Below are positions 1-8,963 of a stretch of 64,000 nt of DNA, one piece after another. The notes beneath the pieces are model-generated. The model saw nothing but the letters and a program-made list of their open reading frames with translations, had not been told where the DNA came from and searched no databases. The position numbers and the translations under genes were made by a program. Source of the DNA: an uncultured Muribaculaceae bacterium (GTDB lineage: Bacteria > Bacteroidota > Bacteroidia > Bacteroidales > Muribaculaceae); assembly GCA_958436175.1 (NCBI GenBank), contig CAUBJF010000012.1, positions 1-64,000 of the forward strand, written 5' to 3'. Every line of letters begins with the position of its first letter. Position 1 is the stretch's first letter.

Positions 1-907
1 GAGCAAAAGCCAGACCCGCACGGGCACGCAGGAAATCGGGATGGGTGAGATCTTCCTCATTACCTTCTTTCATGACCAGCGAGACAACAGAATCCGCCTT
101 GTTTAGCCAGCCAAGATCCACATAGACGGATGCTTCTATATTTCTATTCCCTAATTGTTTTTTATATATTGAATCCCTTATCTGACTAAGATGAGCGAAT
201 GCTTCCAAGGGCTTCTTCTCTCTCCAATATAATACAGAATAGATGTCATGGACTTTATCCTCGACGTGTCCATTGTAATATCTCTGTCGCGAAAACACGC
301 TGTCGAGCAATTTAAAACATTTGTCAGTCTCGACAATATTACCATAATCGTGAGCAATTCTCAAAATTGCATATTGGTAATGATGGATTGAATCGATAGC
401 GGCGAATGCTTCTGCAGCTTCTTTCGAAAAAGAAATAGACTCCTGATAATTATAAGTCTCTTCCGCAATATCACCAAGGAGGGTACAGATTCTCCCGGTC
501 CACAGATGAAGGCCGTTCTCTTTCGAAATTTCTTTTGCAATCAGGGCATAGTTCATAGCATCTTCCACATCTCCATTCTGGTAGGCATAGAGGGCTCTGT
601 AGAAAGCACCCCTGGCAATATCCTTTGGGTGCTTTAAGAGTCGGCTGTCCGCATAGTCATAGCAGAACTGTATAAGGGTAGAGTCAACATTCGGAATCTT
701 TAGGGCATGGAGCGTCTCGCTAAGAGTTAGCCCAAAGGAAAGCTTGTCGTCTTTGGAAAGCTTGTCGGGGTCTATATTCTCAAGGATTTCAAGAGCCTTT
801 TTGGGGTTGGTCACGGCCAATTCCTCTGCTTCGTCAAGTGTGGAATATGAATTCCGGCATGAGGAAATAGCAAAGAGAAAGATAAAAATAATCCATGTGT
901 ATTTCAT
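1..907 (-). CDS. TPR-type lipoprotein, C-terminus cut by window edge
   Basis: The reading frame is open from an ATG at 907 to the left edge, so only about the first 302 residues are visible and the stop lies outside. The N-terminus is a short basic start, a hydrophobic stretch and a lipobox-like Ile-Ser-Ser-Cys, so export and lipid attachment are expected. The rest is helical and rich in Ala, Leu, Tyr and Asp. Its periodicity is that of tetratricopeptide repeats: residues about 25-45 resemble helix A/B of a TPR, and further pairs follow through about residue 260. Bacteroidales carry many such lipoproteins, some ending in a transmembrane segment and a LuxR-type DNA-binding domain; whether this one does cannot be seen. 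The function is unknown. Confidence 0.75.
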   Translation of the reverse strand, partial: MKYTWIIFIFLFAISSCRNSYSTLDEAEELAVTNPKKALEILENIDPDKLSKDDKLSFGLTLSETLHALKIPNVDSTLIQFCYDYADSRLLKHPKDIARGAFYRALYAYQNGDVEDAMNYALIAKEISKENGLHLWTGRICTLLGDIAEETYNYQESISFSKEAAEAFAAIDSIHHYQYAILRIAHDYGNIVETDKCFKLLDSVFSRQRYYNGHVEDKVHDIYSVLYWREKKPLEAFAHLSQIRDSIYKKQLGNRNIEASVYVDLGWLNKADSVVSLVMKEGNEEDLTHPDFLRARAGLAFA

Positions 908-1064
908 AGGGAGAGTCTAATATTTTAAGGTGATTTTTATTGGGAATAGGTCTCGAAAGAGGATTAAAATGGCAATGAATAATGCCTTGGGAAGAGTGAA
1001 TAATAAATAAATTTTTATTTATCTGTTTTTCAAACAACTACAAGACGTTTGAATAATAGATTTA

Positions 1065-1097
1065 TTTGGTTCGTAATAGGTTCGTTTATTACTTTTG
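1065..1097 (+). promoter_or_regulatory. Bacteroidetes-type promoter for the 70-residue membrane protein
   Basis: TTTG at 1065-1068 is followed after 21 nt by TACTTTTG at 1090-1097, matching the -33/-7 pattern of the Bacteroidetes primary sigma factor. Transcription would start near 1104 and leave a leader of about 115 nt. Confidence 0.6.
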
Positions 1098-1220
1098 CAT
1101 CAATAGAAAGAAGATAGCGATATCTAATATAATCAATCCTATCTCCTTAATTACAAAGGTAACGCAAGTTACTGATAAAAGCAAATTTAAACGAAAACTA
1201 ACCATTAAATAATCTAAGCT
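1098..1220 (+). other. AT-rich leader with a GNRA hairpin
   Basis: The gene-free stretch 908-1220 is AT-rich. Apart from the promoter its only clear structure is a small hairpin, GGTAAC (1158-1163), loop GCAA, GTTACT (1168-1173), in the presumed leader of the downstream small gene. No known riboswitch is recognised. Confidence 0.35.
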
Positions 1221-1433
1221 ATGAATCCGATTGTAAGAACAGTATTGAAATTCTTATTCTGTGCAGTGGGCAACTCAGTCCTTTTCTATTTAATAATGGG
1301 TCTTATAACCTGGAACTGGGGTCAGAATCAAATGATATACTGTATTGGCCTGGGTGTAGGATGGAGCATTATCGGTGAACCTCTCACCCGATTCATCACC
1401 AAAATCTTTACCCCTAAGAAAAAGGAAGCCTGA
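1221..1433 (+). CDS. small two-helix membrane protein, 70 aa
   Basis: No family is recognised. The ATG at 1221 opens a frame with two hydrophobic segments (about residues 8-27 and 38-54) separated by a short polar turn containing Asn-Trp-Gly-Gln-Asn. It ends in a basic tail, Lys-Lys-Lys-Glu-Ala. This is the shape of a small inner-membrane hairpin protein. It is likely real rather than a chance frame because a well-spaced promoter precedes it, the composition is that of a membrane protein, and no overlapping gene competes. The reverse-strand frame over the same bases has no such support. It stands alone between two unrelated genes. Its function cannot be told from sequence. Confidence 0.6.
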   Translation: MNPIVRTVLKFLFCAVGNSVLFYLIMGLITWNWGQNQMIYCIGLGVGWSIIGEPLTRFITKIFTPKKKEA

Positions 1434-1484
1434 TAGCGCTCCGCAATAGCGCAGATAAAGCGACATCCGAATCGGCGGTTTTTG

Positions 1485-1504
1485 TGCACCCCATGCAGGG
1501 TGCA
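1485..1504. terminator. possible hairpin after the small membrane protein
   Basis: TGCACCC (1485-1491) pairs with GGGTGCA (1498-1504) across a six-base loop. A smaller GCGCT/AGCGC hairpin lies at 1436-1452, directly after the stop. Neither is followed by a clean T tract, so termination here is only a guess. Confidence 0.3.
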
Positions 1505-1581
1505 TGGCTTTGATTCATTGAGAAAAAACGGGATTGAAATCTCGCCCTATTGTCTTGTGGCCCTCATGTTGCCTCTATGTG

Positions 1582-1613
1582 TTTGTGTACATGGAGTATT
1601 TTATGTATTTTTG
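1582..1613 (+). promoter_or_regulatory. Bacteroidetes-type promoter for the six-hairpin glycosidase
   Basis: TTTG (1582-1585) and TATTTTTG (1606-1613) are 20 nt apart, close to the consensus spacing. The expected start is near 1620, about 54 nt before the ATG at 1674. Confidence 0.65.
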
Positions 1614-1673
1614 CCGATGGCTTCGCCTTAAGGGCACAGAGCCACAACCTATGGATTCAAACTTTTCACTAAA

Positions 1674-4148
1674 ATGAGATTCTTTACTGTCACTTTTCTT
1701 CTTGGAACTTTATGCCTTGATGTCTGCGCCGCCAAGGGGACGCAGCACGACCCGGCTGCAAAAACCATAACTATTTCCGACCCGGCCGGCAAGCTTTCGA
1801 TAAGCGTCGACTATTCGAAAGGTTGCAAACTATCGCGCATGGACGTGAACGGCACGTCGGTGCTGTCGCCGTCCGGTGCCTGGACAGGGTTCCGGACACG
1901 CGGTGGCGAGTTCTCATCGGCTATGTCGGTTTCCGAGCCGCAGATAGTGGATGATGCCGACGGCAGGATAACGATTCGGGGCATAGAATACGGCGACCGA
2001 GCCGTGAAGGTGAACGAGACATGGACTTTCGACACAAAGGACGGCGCGATCAGCTGGGACATAGACCGCCGTTACAACACTCTCGCCAAACTTGAGGATA
2101 TGTCGCTGCCGCAGTGGAATTTCGCAGGGCTTGATGTCTGGAAAGGCGGCATCATCGACAACGGCGGCATGGTATGGTGCAAATATCTCAGGAATGTCGG
2201 AGATACCTACGGCGTGCATACCGGCGGTGTCACTTTCTGGAACCCCGAGAGCGGCGACGCACTGCGTATCGCCACAAGCTCAGGCGACAACTGTATCGCT
2301 ACGAAGTTCTCGCACAGTGACCGTGGAGAGTTCGTGTGCGCCCACTATGCTACTCCTCTCGAACTCGAGCAGCGCTACAATCTCGACCACTTTACGGGCC
2401 ACCCCGACGTGTTCGCTCCCTTCAATGTGCCCAAAGGCGACGTGAGGATGCATGTAGAGATGGAATACGTCGACTACGACAAGGAATACTCACGCGGCAA
2501 TCTGCCGGGTATCGATGCAGAGGCCGTCCGCGAGCTGATGAACACCACCGGCCGCTACGGCGTAATCGACAACGGCATCGTCGGTGCCAACGGATGGACC
2601 ACGAACTGGAAGTGCCTCCACGAGCCTTTCTTCGCACAGATAGGCATGGCGCTCAACGACGAGAATTATGTCCGCAACATGGGTGCCTCGCTCGACCGCG
2701 AGCGCGACTATGCCGTGACCGACGAGGGGCGCGTACTCTCGCGCTGGCACAATGGCGACGAGGACCAGATGCCCGGCACATACAACTACAAGACAGGCTA
2801 CTACGAAGCGCGGTGGGGCTACACCGTCGATTCGCAGACGGGCTTCGTCATCCAGACTGCCGAGCAGTTCGACCTCTGCGGAGATGTCGAGTGGCTGAGG
2901 TCGCACAAGGAGACCTGCGAGAAGGTTCTCGGATGGCTCATGGCCAGGGATTCGAACGGCAACGGTGTGTTCGAGATGATGAACGAGTCCATGTATGACA
3001 AGACCGCCAGCGACTGGCTCGACGTGATATGGGCAAGCTTCGAAAATGCCTTCGTCAACGCCCAGATGTACGAGGCCCTGAACCTGTGGGCTGACTGCGA
3101 ACGTGTCCTCGGCGACAACACGAAGGCCGAATACTACAAGGCTGCCGCACGGAAGATGAAGGAAACCTTCAACAAGCCTGTCGAACAGGGCGGCTTCTGG
3201 TCGCCTGAGAAGAAGCAGTACGTCTACTGGCGTGACAAGGACGGTACACCGCACGGCGACAACCTCGTGACACCCGTCAACTTCGCCGTGATAGCTTTCG
3301 GATTGTGCGACGACAAGGACCGTATCACCTTGATCCTCGATGAGATAGAAAGACGTACCGCTGCCGAAGGTCTGTTCCACTGGCCGCTATGCTTCGAAAC
3401 CTTCGACCCAGGCGAGGCTTCCGAAACGCAGTATCCCTTCCCGACCTATGAGAACGGCGATATCTTTCCGACATGGGGATACCTCGGGGTACGTGCCTAC
3501 GTCAACCACGACAAGCAGACGGCGCTGAAATACATCCGCAATATCCTTGCGCAATATAAGAAGGACGGTCTGTCGTCGCAGCGCTACAGCCGCCGTACGC
3601 AGCAGGGCCAGGGCTCTGATATCCTTGCCGGTATCTGTACGAGCATCACGGCTCTCTACCGCGACATCTACGGTATACGTCCCAGATGGAACCGTATGGG
3701 TCTGGAACCCAATATGTCCAAAATTCTCAACGGCACGGAATTCGACTACACCCTGCGCGGTACGAAATACCATGTGAGCCTGCGTGTCGACGACTATGCC
3801 CTGTCGACCGACGAATTCTACGTGAAGAGCAAGGACGCTTTCGGTGCGTCGTATTCCGACGGCACTCTATCCCTCTACCCAGGCAACAAGGACGATATGG
3901 TAATAAAGATATCGGGTGTCACCGAGCCTGTCGGAGTGAATCTTAGAGGCTGCACCGACAAGAAACTGGCATGGGAGATGAGCAACGGCGGCAGCTACCG
4001 TTATGAAATCGAAGGACTTGACCCGTCGCGCCGCTATACTTTGAACGTCGGAGGCAAGAAATCGGAAGTGAAGGTCGACAAGGACGGCCGTGCATCTTTC
4101 GAGTGCTCGAAACCCGATAAAACAGCCATCCGTCTGACCGCAAGATAG
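1674..4148 (+). CDS. secreted six-hairpin-type glycoside hydrolase
   Basis: 824 residues with a signal peptide (about residues 1-20). Residues about 30-270 look like an N-terminal beta-sandwich. Residues about 275-690 are helical, with the repeated Trp/Tyr/Glu-rich loops of an (alpha/alpha)6 barrel: an Asn-Gly-Asn-Gly-Val-Phe-Glu stretch near 425, then Trp-Leu-Asp-Val-Ile-Trp, and a Tyr-Arg-Asp-Ile-Tyr-Gly-Ile segment near 660 that resembles the end of such barrels. A short beta domain follows to residue 824. This architecture occurs in several glycosidase and phosphorylase families (GH15/65/78/94-like), and I cannot assign one from sequence alone. The enzyme would act in the periplasm or at the surface on oligosaccharides. 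It has its own promoter, and the next gene also has one. No SusC/SusD pair is nearby, so the substrate is unknown. Confidence 0.7.
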   Translation: MRFFTVTFLLGTLCLDVCAAKGTQHDPAAKTITISDPAGKLSISVDYSKGCKLSRMDVNGTSVLSPSGAWTGFRTRGGEFSSAMSVSEPQIVDDADGRITIRGIEYGDRAVKVNETWTFDTKDGAISWDIDRRYNTLAKLEDMSLPQWNFAGLDVWKGGIIDNGGMVWCKYLRNVGDTYGVHTGGVTFWNPESGDALRIATSSGDNCIATKFSHSDRGEFVCAHYATPLELEQRYNLDHFTGHPDVFAPFNVPKGDVRMHVEMEYVDYDKEYSRGNLPGIDAEAVRELMNTTGRYGVIDNGIVGANGWTTNWKCLHEPFFAQIGMALNDENYVRNMGASLDRERDYAVTDEGRVLSRWHNGDEDQMPGTYNYKTGYYEARWGYTVDSQTGFVIQTAEQFDLCGDVEWLRSHKETCEKVLGWLMARDSNGNGVFEMMNESMYDKTASDWLDVIWASFENAFVNAQMYEALNLWADCERVLGDNTKAEYYKAAARKMKETFNKPVEQGGFWSPEKKQYVYWRDKDGTPHGDNLVTPVNFAVIAFGLCDDKDRITLILDEIERRTAAEGLFHWPLCFETFDPGEASETQYPFPTYENGDIFPTWGYLGVRAYVNHDKQTALKYIRNILAQYKKDGLSSQRYSRRTQQGQGSDILAGICTSITALYRDIYGIRPRWNRMGLEPNMSKILNGTEFDYTLRGTKYHVSLRVDDYALSTDEFYVKSKDAFGASYSDGTLSLYPGNKDDMVIKISGVTEPVGVNLRGCTDKKLAWEMSNGGSYRYEIEGLDPSRRYTLNVGGKKSEVKVDKDGRASFECSKPDKTAIRLTAR

Positions 4149-4176
4149 GGGAGAAATAACCGGCTTGAATTTTTTG

Positions 4177-4208
4177 GTTGGCCACGATATTTTTTTTGGC
4201 TAAATTTG
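4177..4208 (+). promoter_or_regulatory. Bacteroidetes-type promoter for the TPR/barrel pair
   Basis: TAAATTTG (4201-4208) is a good -7 element. GTTG (4177-4180) lies 20 nt upstream, and a TTTG at 4173-4176 lies 24 nt upstream. The ATG at 4243 would follow a leader of about 28 nt. Confidence 0.5.
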
Positions 4209-4242
4209 CAGTTCATTCCAAGACAAACTCAAAGAGCCAATC

Positions 4243-7125
4243 ATGAATCTTAAACATATTCTGGGTCTGGCTGCTCTCGCCGGTTATACCGGGGCTTTTG
4301 CACAAGTCAATGCCCCCGACAATCTCGGTGACCTCGTGCGTAGCCGCGCCCTTCTGTCCGTCAGGAGCTACCATGCGACGATGGACCAGCTGCGACGTCT
4401 CGACCGATATAACCTGCACGGCCAGGAATCTGAGAACGCAGCTTTCGAGCGTGCCGAAGCCCTGTTCGGCGATGGCCGTTATGCAGCAGCGCGTCAGGCT
4501 TTTGCCGAATTCTGCATCAAGTATCCCTACAGTACCGACCGCAGTCATGCCGCCGTGCGTGCCGCCGACTGTCTTTATGCCGAAGGGCGTTACGACGAAG
4601 CCCTCGCCGAATACAAGGCCATAGACCCCGACGGGCTTGTCGCACGTCATGCCGCGGAGCTACACTACAACAGCGGCGTATGTGCCTGGCAGACAGGCGA
4701 CACACAGTTAGCCGTAAGGGAATTGAAACAGGCCGGGCGTTCGTCCGACTACCGTTCCTCGGCACGTTTCTACTTAGGCGTGATAGCCTACGACAAAGGC
4801 GATTATGCCGAGGCTCGTTCCTATTTCGGAGGTACTGACGCATCAGTAGCCCCCGGCGACATGGCGCAGTATTACCTCGTATCTATCGATCTGGCCGAGG
4901 GCAAGTATCAGCAGGCTGCACGGGGTGCCAGGTCGTTGCTGCAGCGTGGAGGTCTTCCGGCAGGCGTGGAAGCCGAGATGAACCGCGTGGCCGGCGAGGC
5001 CCTCTACCGCGAAGGCGAGAAAGAAGAGGGTACCCGCTACATGCGCAAATACCTTGCCTCGACCAAGGATCCGCTGCCTTCCGCATGCTATATCGTCGGT
5101 GTCGACGACTACGAGAACGGCGACTATGCCGATGCCGTCGAGCTCCTGCGCCATGCCGCCGACTCGGACGACGCAGTCCTTTCGCAGTCGGCTTATCTCT
5201 ATATCGGCCAGGCACTTCATCATTCCGGCGACCCTGAGGCCGCTATCCTTGCCTTCAAGAAGGCTTCCGACAGCGATGCCGACCCCGACGTGCGCGAGGC
5301 TGCCTACTTCAACTATGCTGCCGCCAAGTTCGGCGGAGCGGCTATGCCTTTCGCCTCCTCGGTCGATGCGTTCGAACGCTTCATAGAGCTGTACCCCGAC
5401 GGTCCTTATTCCGACCGCGTCCGCGAGTACCTTGTCAGCGGATATGTGTCGGACAATGACTACGAACGGGCCCTGCTCCGTGTCGAAGCCATACGCAATC
5501 CCGGCCCCGAAGCCTTAAAGGCCAAGCAGCGCATCTATTATGTCCTCGGCAGCCAGGCTTTGGCCCGTCGCGACTATGCCAAGGCCGATTCCTATCTCGA
5601 ACGTGCCGCAAAGCTGGCATCGCAGGATGCGGCCACGGCGGCAGAAGTCATCCTCCTGCAGGGTGAAAGCCTTGCAGCCCAGGGCAAGAACACGGCGGCA
5701 GCCGCCAAATTCAACGACTATATCTCCCGTACGCCCCGTACGGCGGCGAACCGTACTCAGGCTTACTACGGACTCGGCTATGCCCTGATGTCCGACCGCA
5801 AATACGATCGTGCACGGAAAGCATTCTCGGCAATCATCGACGACCGAAGCCTGAGCGCAGTCGAACTTGCCGATGTCCTCAACCGCCTCGGCGACCTGGC
5901 CTACTACGACAGCGATTTCTCTACGGCAGCCGATATGTATCGCAAAGCCTTCGACGCAAGTCCCAAGACCGGGGACTATGCTGCTTTCAACGGTGCCCGT
6001 ATGCTCGGATTCATGCGCAACTACGATTCAAAGCTCGCTGCAATACGCCGTTTCATGCTCGATTTCCCCTCGTCGGTACTCATTCCCGACGCGCTCCTCG
6101 AAGAGACTCAGGCACTTATCAGCCTCGGGCGCAATGAGGAAGCCGTAGAGGCATACCGCAGCCTTGTCACCGACTATTCCGGAACGTCACAGGGCCGCCA
6201 GGGATACCTCCAGATGGCCATGACTCTCCTCGACATGGGACGTCGCGAGCAGGCCAAGGAAGCTTACAGAGAGGTCATCAGCCGCTATCCTACCTCCGAC
6301 GAAGCTCTTCAGGCATCGTCGCTGCTCAAGAATATATATGCCGAAGACCATCGCGGCGACGAATATCTCGCTTTCATGGAATCGGTCGAAAATGCCCCCG
6401 AAGTGAGCGCTTCAGACACCGAGTCGCTGACCTACGACGCAGCTGTGCGCGAGTTCGCGAATACATCCGATGCGAGCGCGCTCGAAGCATTCGTGGCACG
6501 TTATCCCGACTCGTCGCGTACCCCCGAAGCCCTCAGGAAACTTGCCGAGGCTGACTATGAGGCCGGACGCACTCCCGAAGCACTCGAGAAGTACAAGACC
6601 ATGCAGCAGAAAGCGTCGACAGGCACTATGGCGACAGAGGCACGACTCGGTATCATGCGTTCGGCACGCGACCTCGGCGACTATGACCTTGCCGGAGCGA
6701 CAGCCGATGCCATCCTTCAGTCGTCGGCAGCCCCGACGGCTCTCCGCGAGGCGACATATACACGCGCCATGGCCCTCGCTGCCGCCGACAAGACCTCCGA
6801 AGCCCTCGCCGTCTGGCAGGAGCTTGCCGAAGACCCCTCGGACGTTTTCGGAGCAAGGAGTGCCGTGGAAGCCGCCGAAGCCTTGCTTGAGCAGGGTAAG
6901 ACAGAGCAGGCCCGCAAGGCTGCCCAGGCTTTCGTAGGCTCAGGGTCGCCACAGCGCTACTGGGTGGCCCGCGGATTCATCGTACTGAGCGACACATATA
7001 TTTCCGATGGCAAGAAGTTCGAGGCCAAGGAATATCTCGAAGCTCTCAAAGAGAACTATCCCGGTTCTGAGACCGACATACAGAGCATGATCGAGGAGCG
7101 CCTCGGTAACATCGATAAGCATTGA
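4243..7125 (+). CDS. large periplasmic TPR protein
   Basis: 960 residues. A signal peptide ending near Ala-Phe-Ala-Gln (about residue 21) indicates export. The remainder is almost entirely tetratricopeptide repeats, recognisable by recurring Gly/Ala-x-x-Tyr/Phe and Ala-x-x-x-Phe/Tyr positions, for example around residues 70-105, 130-165, 290-330, 430-460, 530-590 and 640-690. No catalytic domain is visible, so it is probably a scaffold. It is followed five bases later by an outer-membrane barrel gene, and this close coupling suggests that the two proteins work together at the outer membrane. It resembles YbgF/BamD-style TPR proteins in fold but is much longer, so no symbol is given. Confidence 0.75.
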   Translation: MNLKHILGLAALAGYTGAFAQVNAPDNLGDLVRSRALLSVRSYHATMDQLRRLDRYNLHGQESENAAFERAEALFGDGRYAAARQAFAEFCIKYPYSTDRSHAAVRAADCLYAEGRYDEALAEYKAIDPDGLVARHAAELHYNSGVCAWQTGDTQLAVRELKQAGRSSDYRSSARFYLGVIAYDKGDYAEARSYFGGTDASVAPGDMAQYYLVSIDLAEGKYQQAARGARSLLQRGGLPAGVEAEMNRVAGEALYREGEKEEGTRYMRKYLASTKDPLPSACYIVGVDDYENGDYADAVELLRHAADSDDAVLSQSAYLYIGQALHHSGDPEAAILAFKKASDSDADPDVREAAYFNYAAAKFGGAAMPFASSVDAFERFIELYPDGPYSDRVREYLVSGYVSDNDYERALLRVEAIRNPGPEALKAKQRIYYVLGSQALARRDYAKADSYLERAAKLASQDAATAAEVILLQGESLAAQGKNTAAAAKFNDYISRTPRTAANRTQAYYGLGYALMSDRKYDRARKAFSAIIDDRSLSAVELADVLNRLGDLAYYDSDFSTAADMYRKAFDASPKTGDYAAFNGARMLGFMRNYDSKLAAIRRFMLDFPSSVLIPDALLEETQALISLGRNEEAVEAYRSLVTDYSGTSQGRQGYLQMAMTLLDMGRREQAKEAYREVISRYPTSDEALQASSLLKNIYAEDHRGDEYLAFMESVENAPEVSASDTESLTYDAAVREFANTSDASALEAFVARYPDSSRTPEALRKLAEADYEAGRTPEALEKYKTMQQKASTGTMATEARLGIMRSARDLGDYDLAGATADAILQSSAAPTALREATYTRAMALAAADKTSEALAVWQELAEDPSDVFGARSAVEAAEALLEQGKTEQARKAAQAFVGSGSPQRYWVARGFIVLSDTYISDGKKFEAKEYLEALKENYPGSETDIQSMIEERLGNIDKH

Positions 7126-7130
7126 TAATC

Positions 7131-8816
7131 ATGAAGAATATAATACGATATACTTCTGTCGCGCTGATTGCCGCAGCAGCCCCGGTGGCTGCGTACTCGC
7201 AGGATCTGAGCGCCGAAATCACCGTCGACCGTACCATAGTGCCGCTCGAACAGGCCGTCAAACCTCTGCCTTCGGTCGTGCCCTCGCTCCTGCCGCAGAA
7301 TGTTTCCAAAATTCCTATCCGCCTCGCCGAATACAGCACTACGGCGGTTTTCGGACCCTCGTCCGGCAAGATGGAGACCCCGGTCTATACCGGACTGCCG
7401 ACTCCCGAGACTTATCCCGGATATGTGTGGGCCGGTTATTTCCCTGCCTATAATCTCGGTATAGGTGCTGGTTACCGGCTTATAAACACTAAGAACACCC
7501 TACTCGGTGTATCGGCGCAGTTCGACGGCTACAGCTATGACTCCGACATAGAGGACGATGAAAAGAAGGTGAGCAGCAATACCTTCGCCGGACAGGCATA
7601 CCTCATGCAGTCTCTCGGCCGCAATCTCAGGCTCAATGCCGAGTTCAACGGCGCGGGAGCATCCCAGAAGGCACCTGCCGTCGGATTCCACGATGAGCAG
7701 AAACTTACGATGTTCGATGCCAGATTGGGACTCGAAGGCTCCTCAAACACGGTCGTTTACGATGTCTCTTTCCTTGCCGATTATTTCAAGGTCGGCCTTG
7801 ATGCTACCTATGATACCGGGGATATCGGAATCGAGTATTATGATCCCAAGGATGTGCGCTATGGTCTTGATGGCCGTGTCCGTTATAAGGGCGGAAGCTA
7901 CGGTCTCGAACTTGGTGTCGAGGCTTTGCTCCGCCAGTGCGACGGCGAAGATATCCAGAACAATGCGCAGAAGGGCAAGAACAGCGGACTCTACAGCTTT
8001 AACCCTGCCTTCACCCTCATCGGTGAGAAAGGCGAGCTCCGTATCGGTGCGCGCCTCGATGTGACTTCCGGAACCGATAACGGTTCCTTCCACGTCGCTC
8101 CGGACGTGATGTTTGCAATGCGGCCTGATTCGCGCTTCACCCTCTATGCCCGTCTTGGCGGTGGTGAACGCTTCAACACATTGTCGGCACAATACGAATA
8201 CTCGCCCTTTGCGCCTGTATGGGCTCCGAATTCGACCTCCTTCAGCCCCGTCGACGGACGTGCCGGATTCGTCGTTGGTCCTTTCTCGGGACTTACCGTC
8301 GACCTCTACGCCCGCTATGCCGCCACTCGTCGCGCACAGATGCTGCTCGGTGTCTACTCTTGGGGCACTCCCTTCATGCCTGTCAACCTTAGCGGCTGGG
8401 GTGCCGGTGCGGATATCCGTTTCAGCCCGGCATCGTTCCTGGACATATCGCTGAACGCCGCATACAATCCCCATAGCTTCCATTCCGGCTTTGCCGACAC
8501 TCCCGACCGCGCCAAGGCTATTCTCAAGGCGGCTGTCGACATCCGACCCATCGACAAGCTGAATATCGGCCTGGGCTACGAGCTGCGAAGCGGGCGCCGT
8601 TACTACTGGGTTCAATCATTAGAAGAGAACTCCGTTCCCGTGGCTGTCGGGATGCACAATGTCAGCGACCTGTCGCTGTCGGCTTCCTACCGTCTCCTTG
8701 ACGAGCTCACCATCTTCGGCCGTGGTGAAAACCTGCTCGGACACCGCTTCTATGTCCTGCCGGGCCTCACGGGTCAGAAAGTGCATGGTCTCGTGGGCAT
8801 ACTCTACAGATTTTAG
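7131..8816 (+). CDS. outer-membrane beta-barrel protein paired with the TPR protein
   Basis: I start at the ATG at 7131. A TTG nine bases earlier lies in the upstream stop and adds only Met-Ile-Ile. The 561-residue product has a signal peptide ending near Ala-Tyr-Ser-Gln (about residue 23). A linker follows, then from about residue 95 onward alternating hydrophobic/polar strands with aromatic girdles, ending in Leu-Tyr-Arg-Phe. A terminal aromatic residue is typical of barrels inserted by the BAM machinery. The barrel resembles the C-terminal part of TonB-dependent receptors, but no plug domain or TonB box is evident. It is almost certainly co-transcribed with the TPR gene. The substrate or partner is unknown. 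Confidence 0.75.
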   Translation: MKNIIRYTSVALIAAAAPVAAYSQDLSAEITVDRTIVPLEQAVKPLPSVVPSLLPQNVSKIPIRLAEYSTTAVFGPSSGKMETPVYTGLPTPETYPGYVWAGYFPAYNLGIGAGYRLINTKNTLLGVSAQFDGYSYDSDIEDDEKKVSSNTFAGQAYLMQSLGRNLRLNAEFNGAGASQKAPAVGFHDEQKLTMFDARLGLEGSSNTVVYDVSFLADYFKVGLDATYDTGDIGIEYYDPKDVRYGLDGRVRYKGGSYGLELGVEALLRQCDGEDIQNNAQKGKNSGLYSFNPAFTLIGEKGELRIGARLDVTSGTDNGSFHVAPDVMFAMRPDSRFTLYARLGGGERFNTLSAQYEYSPFAPVWAPNSTSFSPVDGRAGFVVGPFSGLTVDLYARYAATRRAQMLLGVYSWGTPFMPVNLSGWGAGADIRFSPASFLDISLNAAYNPHSFHSGFADTPDRAKAILKAAVDIRPIDKLNIGLGYELRSGRRYYWVQSLEENSVPVAVGMHNVSDLSLSASYRLLDELTIFGRGENLLGHRFYVLPGLTGQKVHGLVGILYRF

Positions 8817-8900
8817 CCCCAATAGGGGTATAAAACACGATATAGGGCTTTAGAAACGAAAAACAGAAGCCCTCATACCCCTTGTATGCGAAATTTTCAT

Positions 8901-8908
8901 TATATTTG
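8901..8908 (+). promoter_or_regulatory. -7 element ahead of secDF
   Basis: TATATTTG matches TAnnTTTG. Only a poorly spaced TTG (8882-8884, 16 nt away) is available as a -33 element. The ATG at 8964 is about 55 nt downstream. Confidence 0.45.
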
Positions 8909-8963
8909 CGAGCCGAAATCGAACTAAAACGAATTCATTAATAATAATTAAACCATAAATTAC

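Noticed and set aside
834..1037. 67-codon minus-strand frame at the start of the window
   Set aside because: It overlaps the lipoprotein start in another frame and most of it is AT-rich intergenic sequence with no membrane or domain pattern.
2490..3380. Open frame (296 codons) antisense to the six-hairpin glycosidase
   Set aside because: No domain or start context; the forward frame carries the signal peptide and conserved motifs.
8822..8840. CCCC-AATA-GGGG hairpin after the barrel gene as a terminator
   Set aside because: Only four pairs and no T tract follow.
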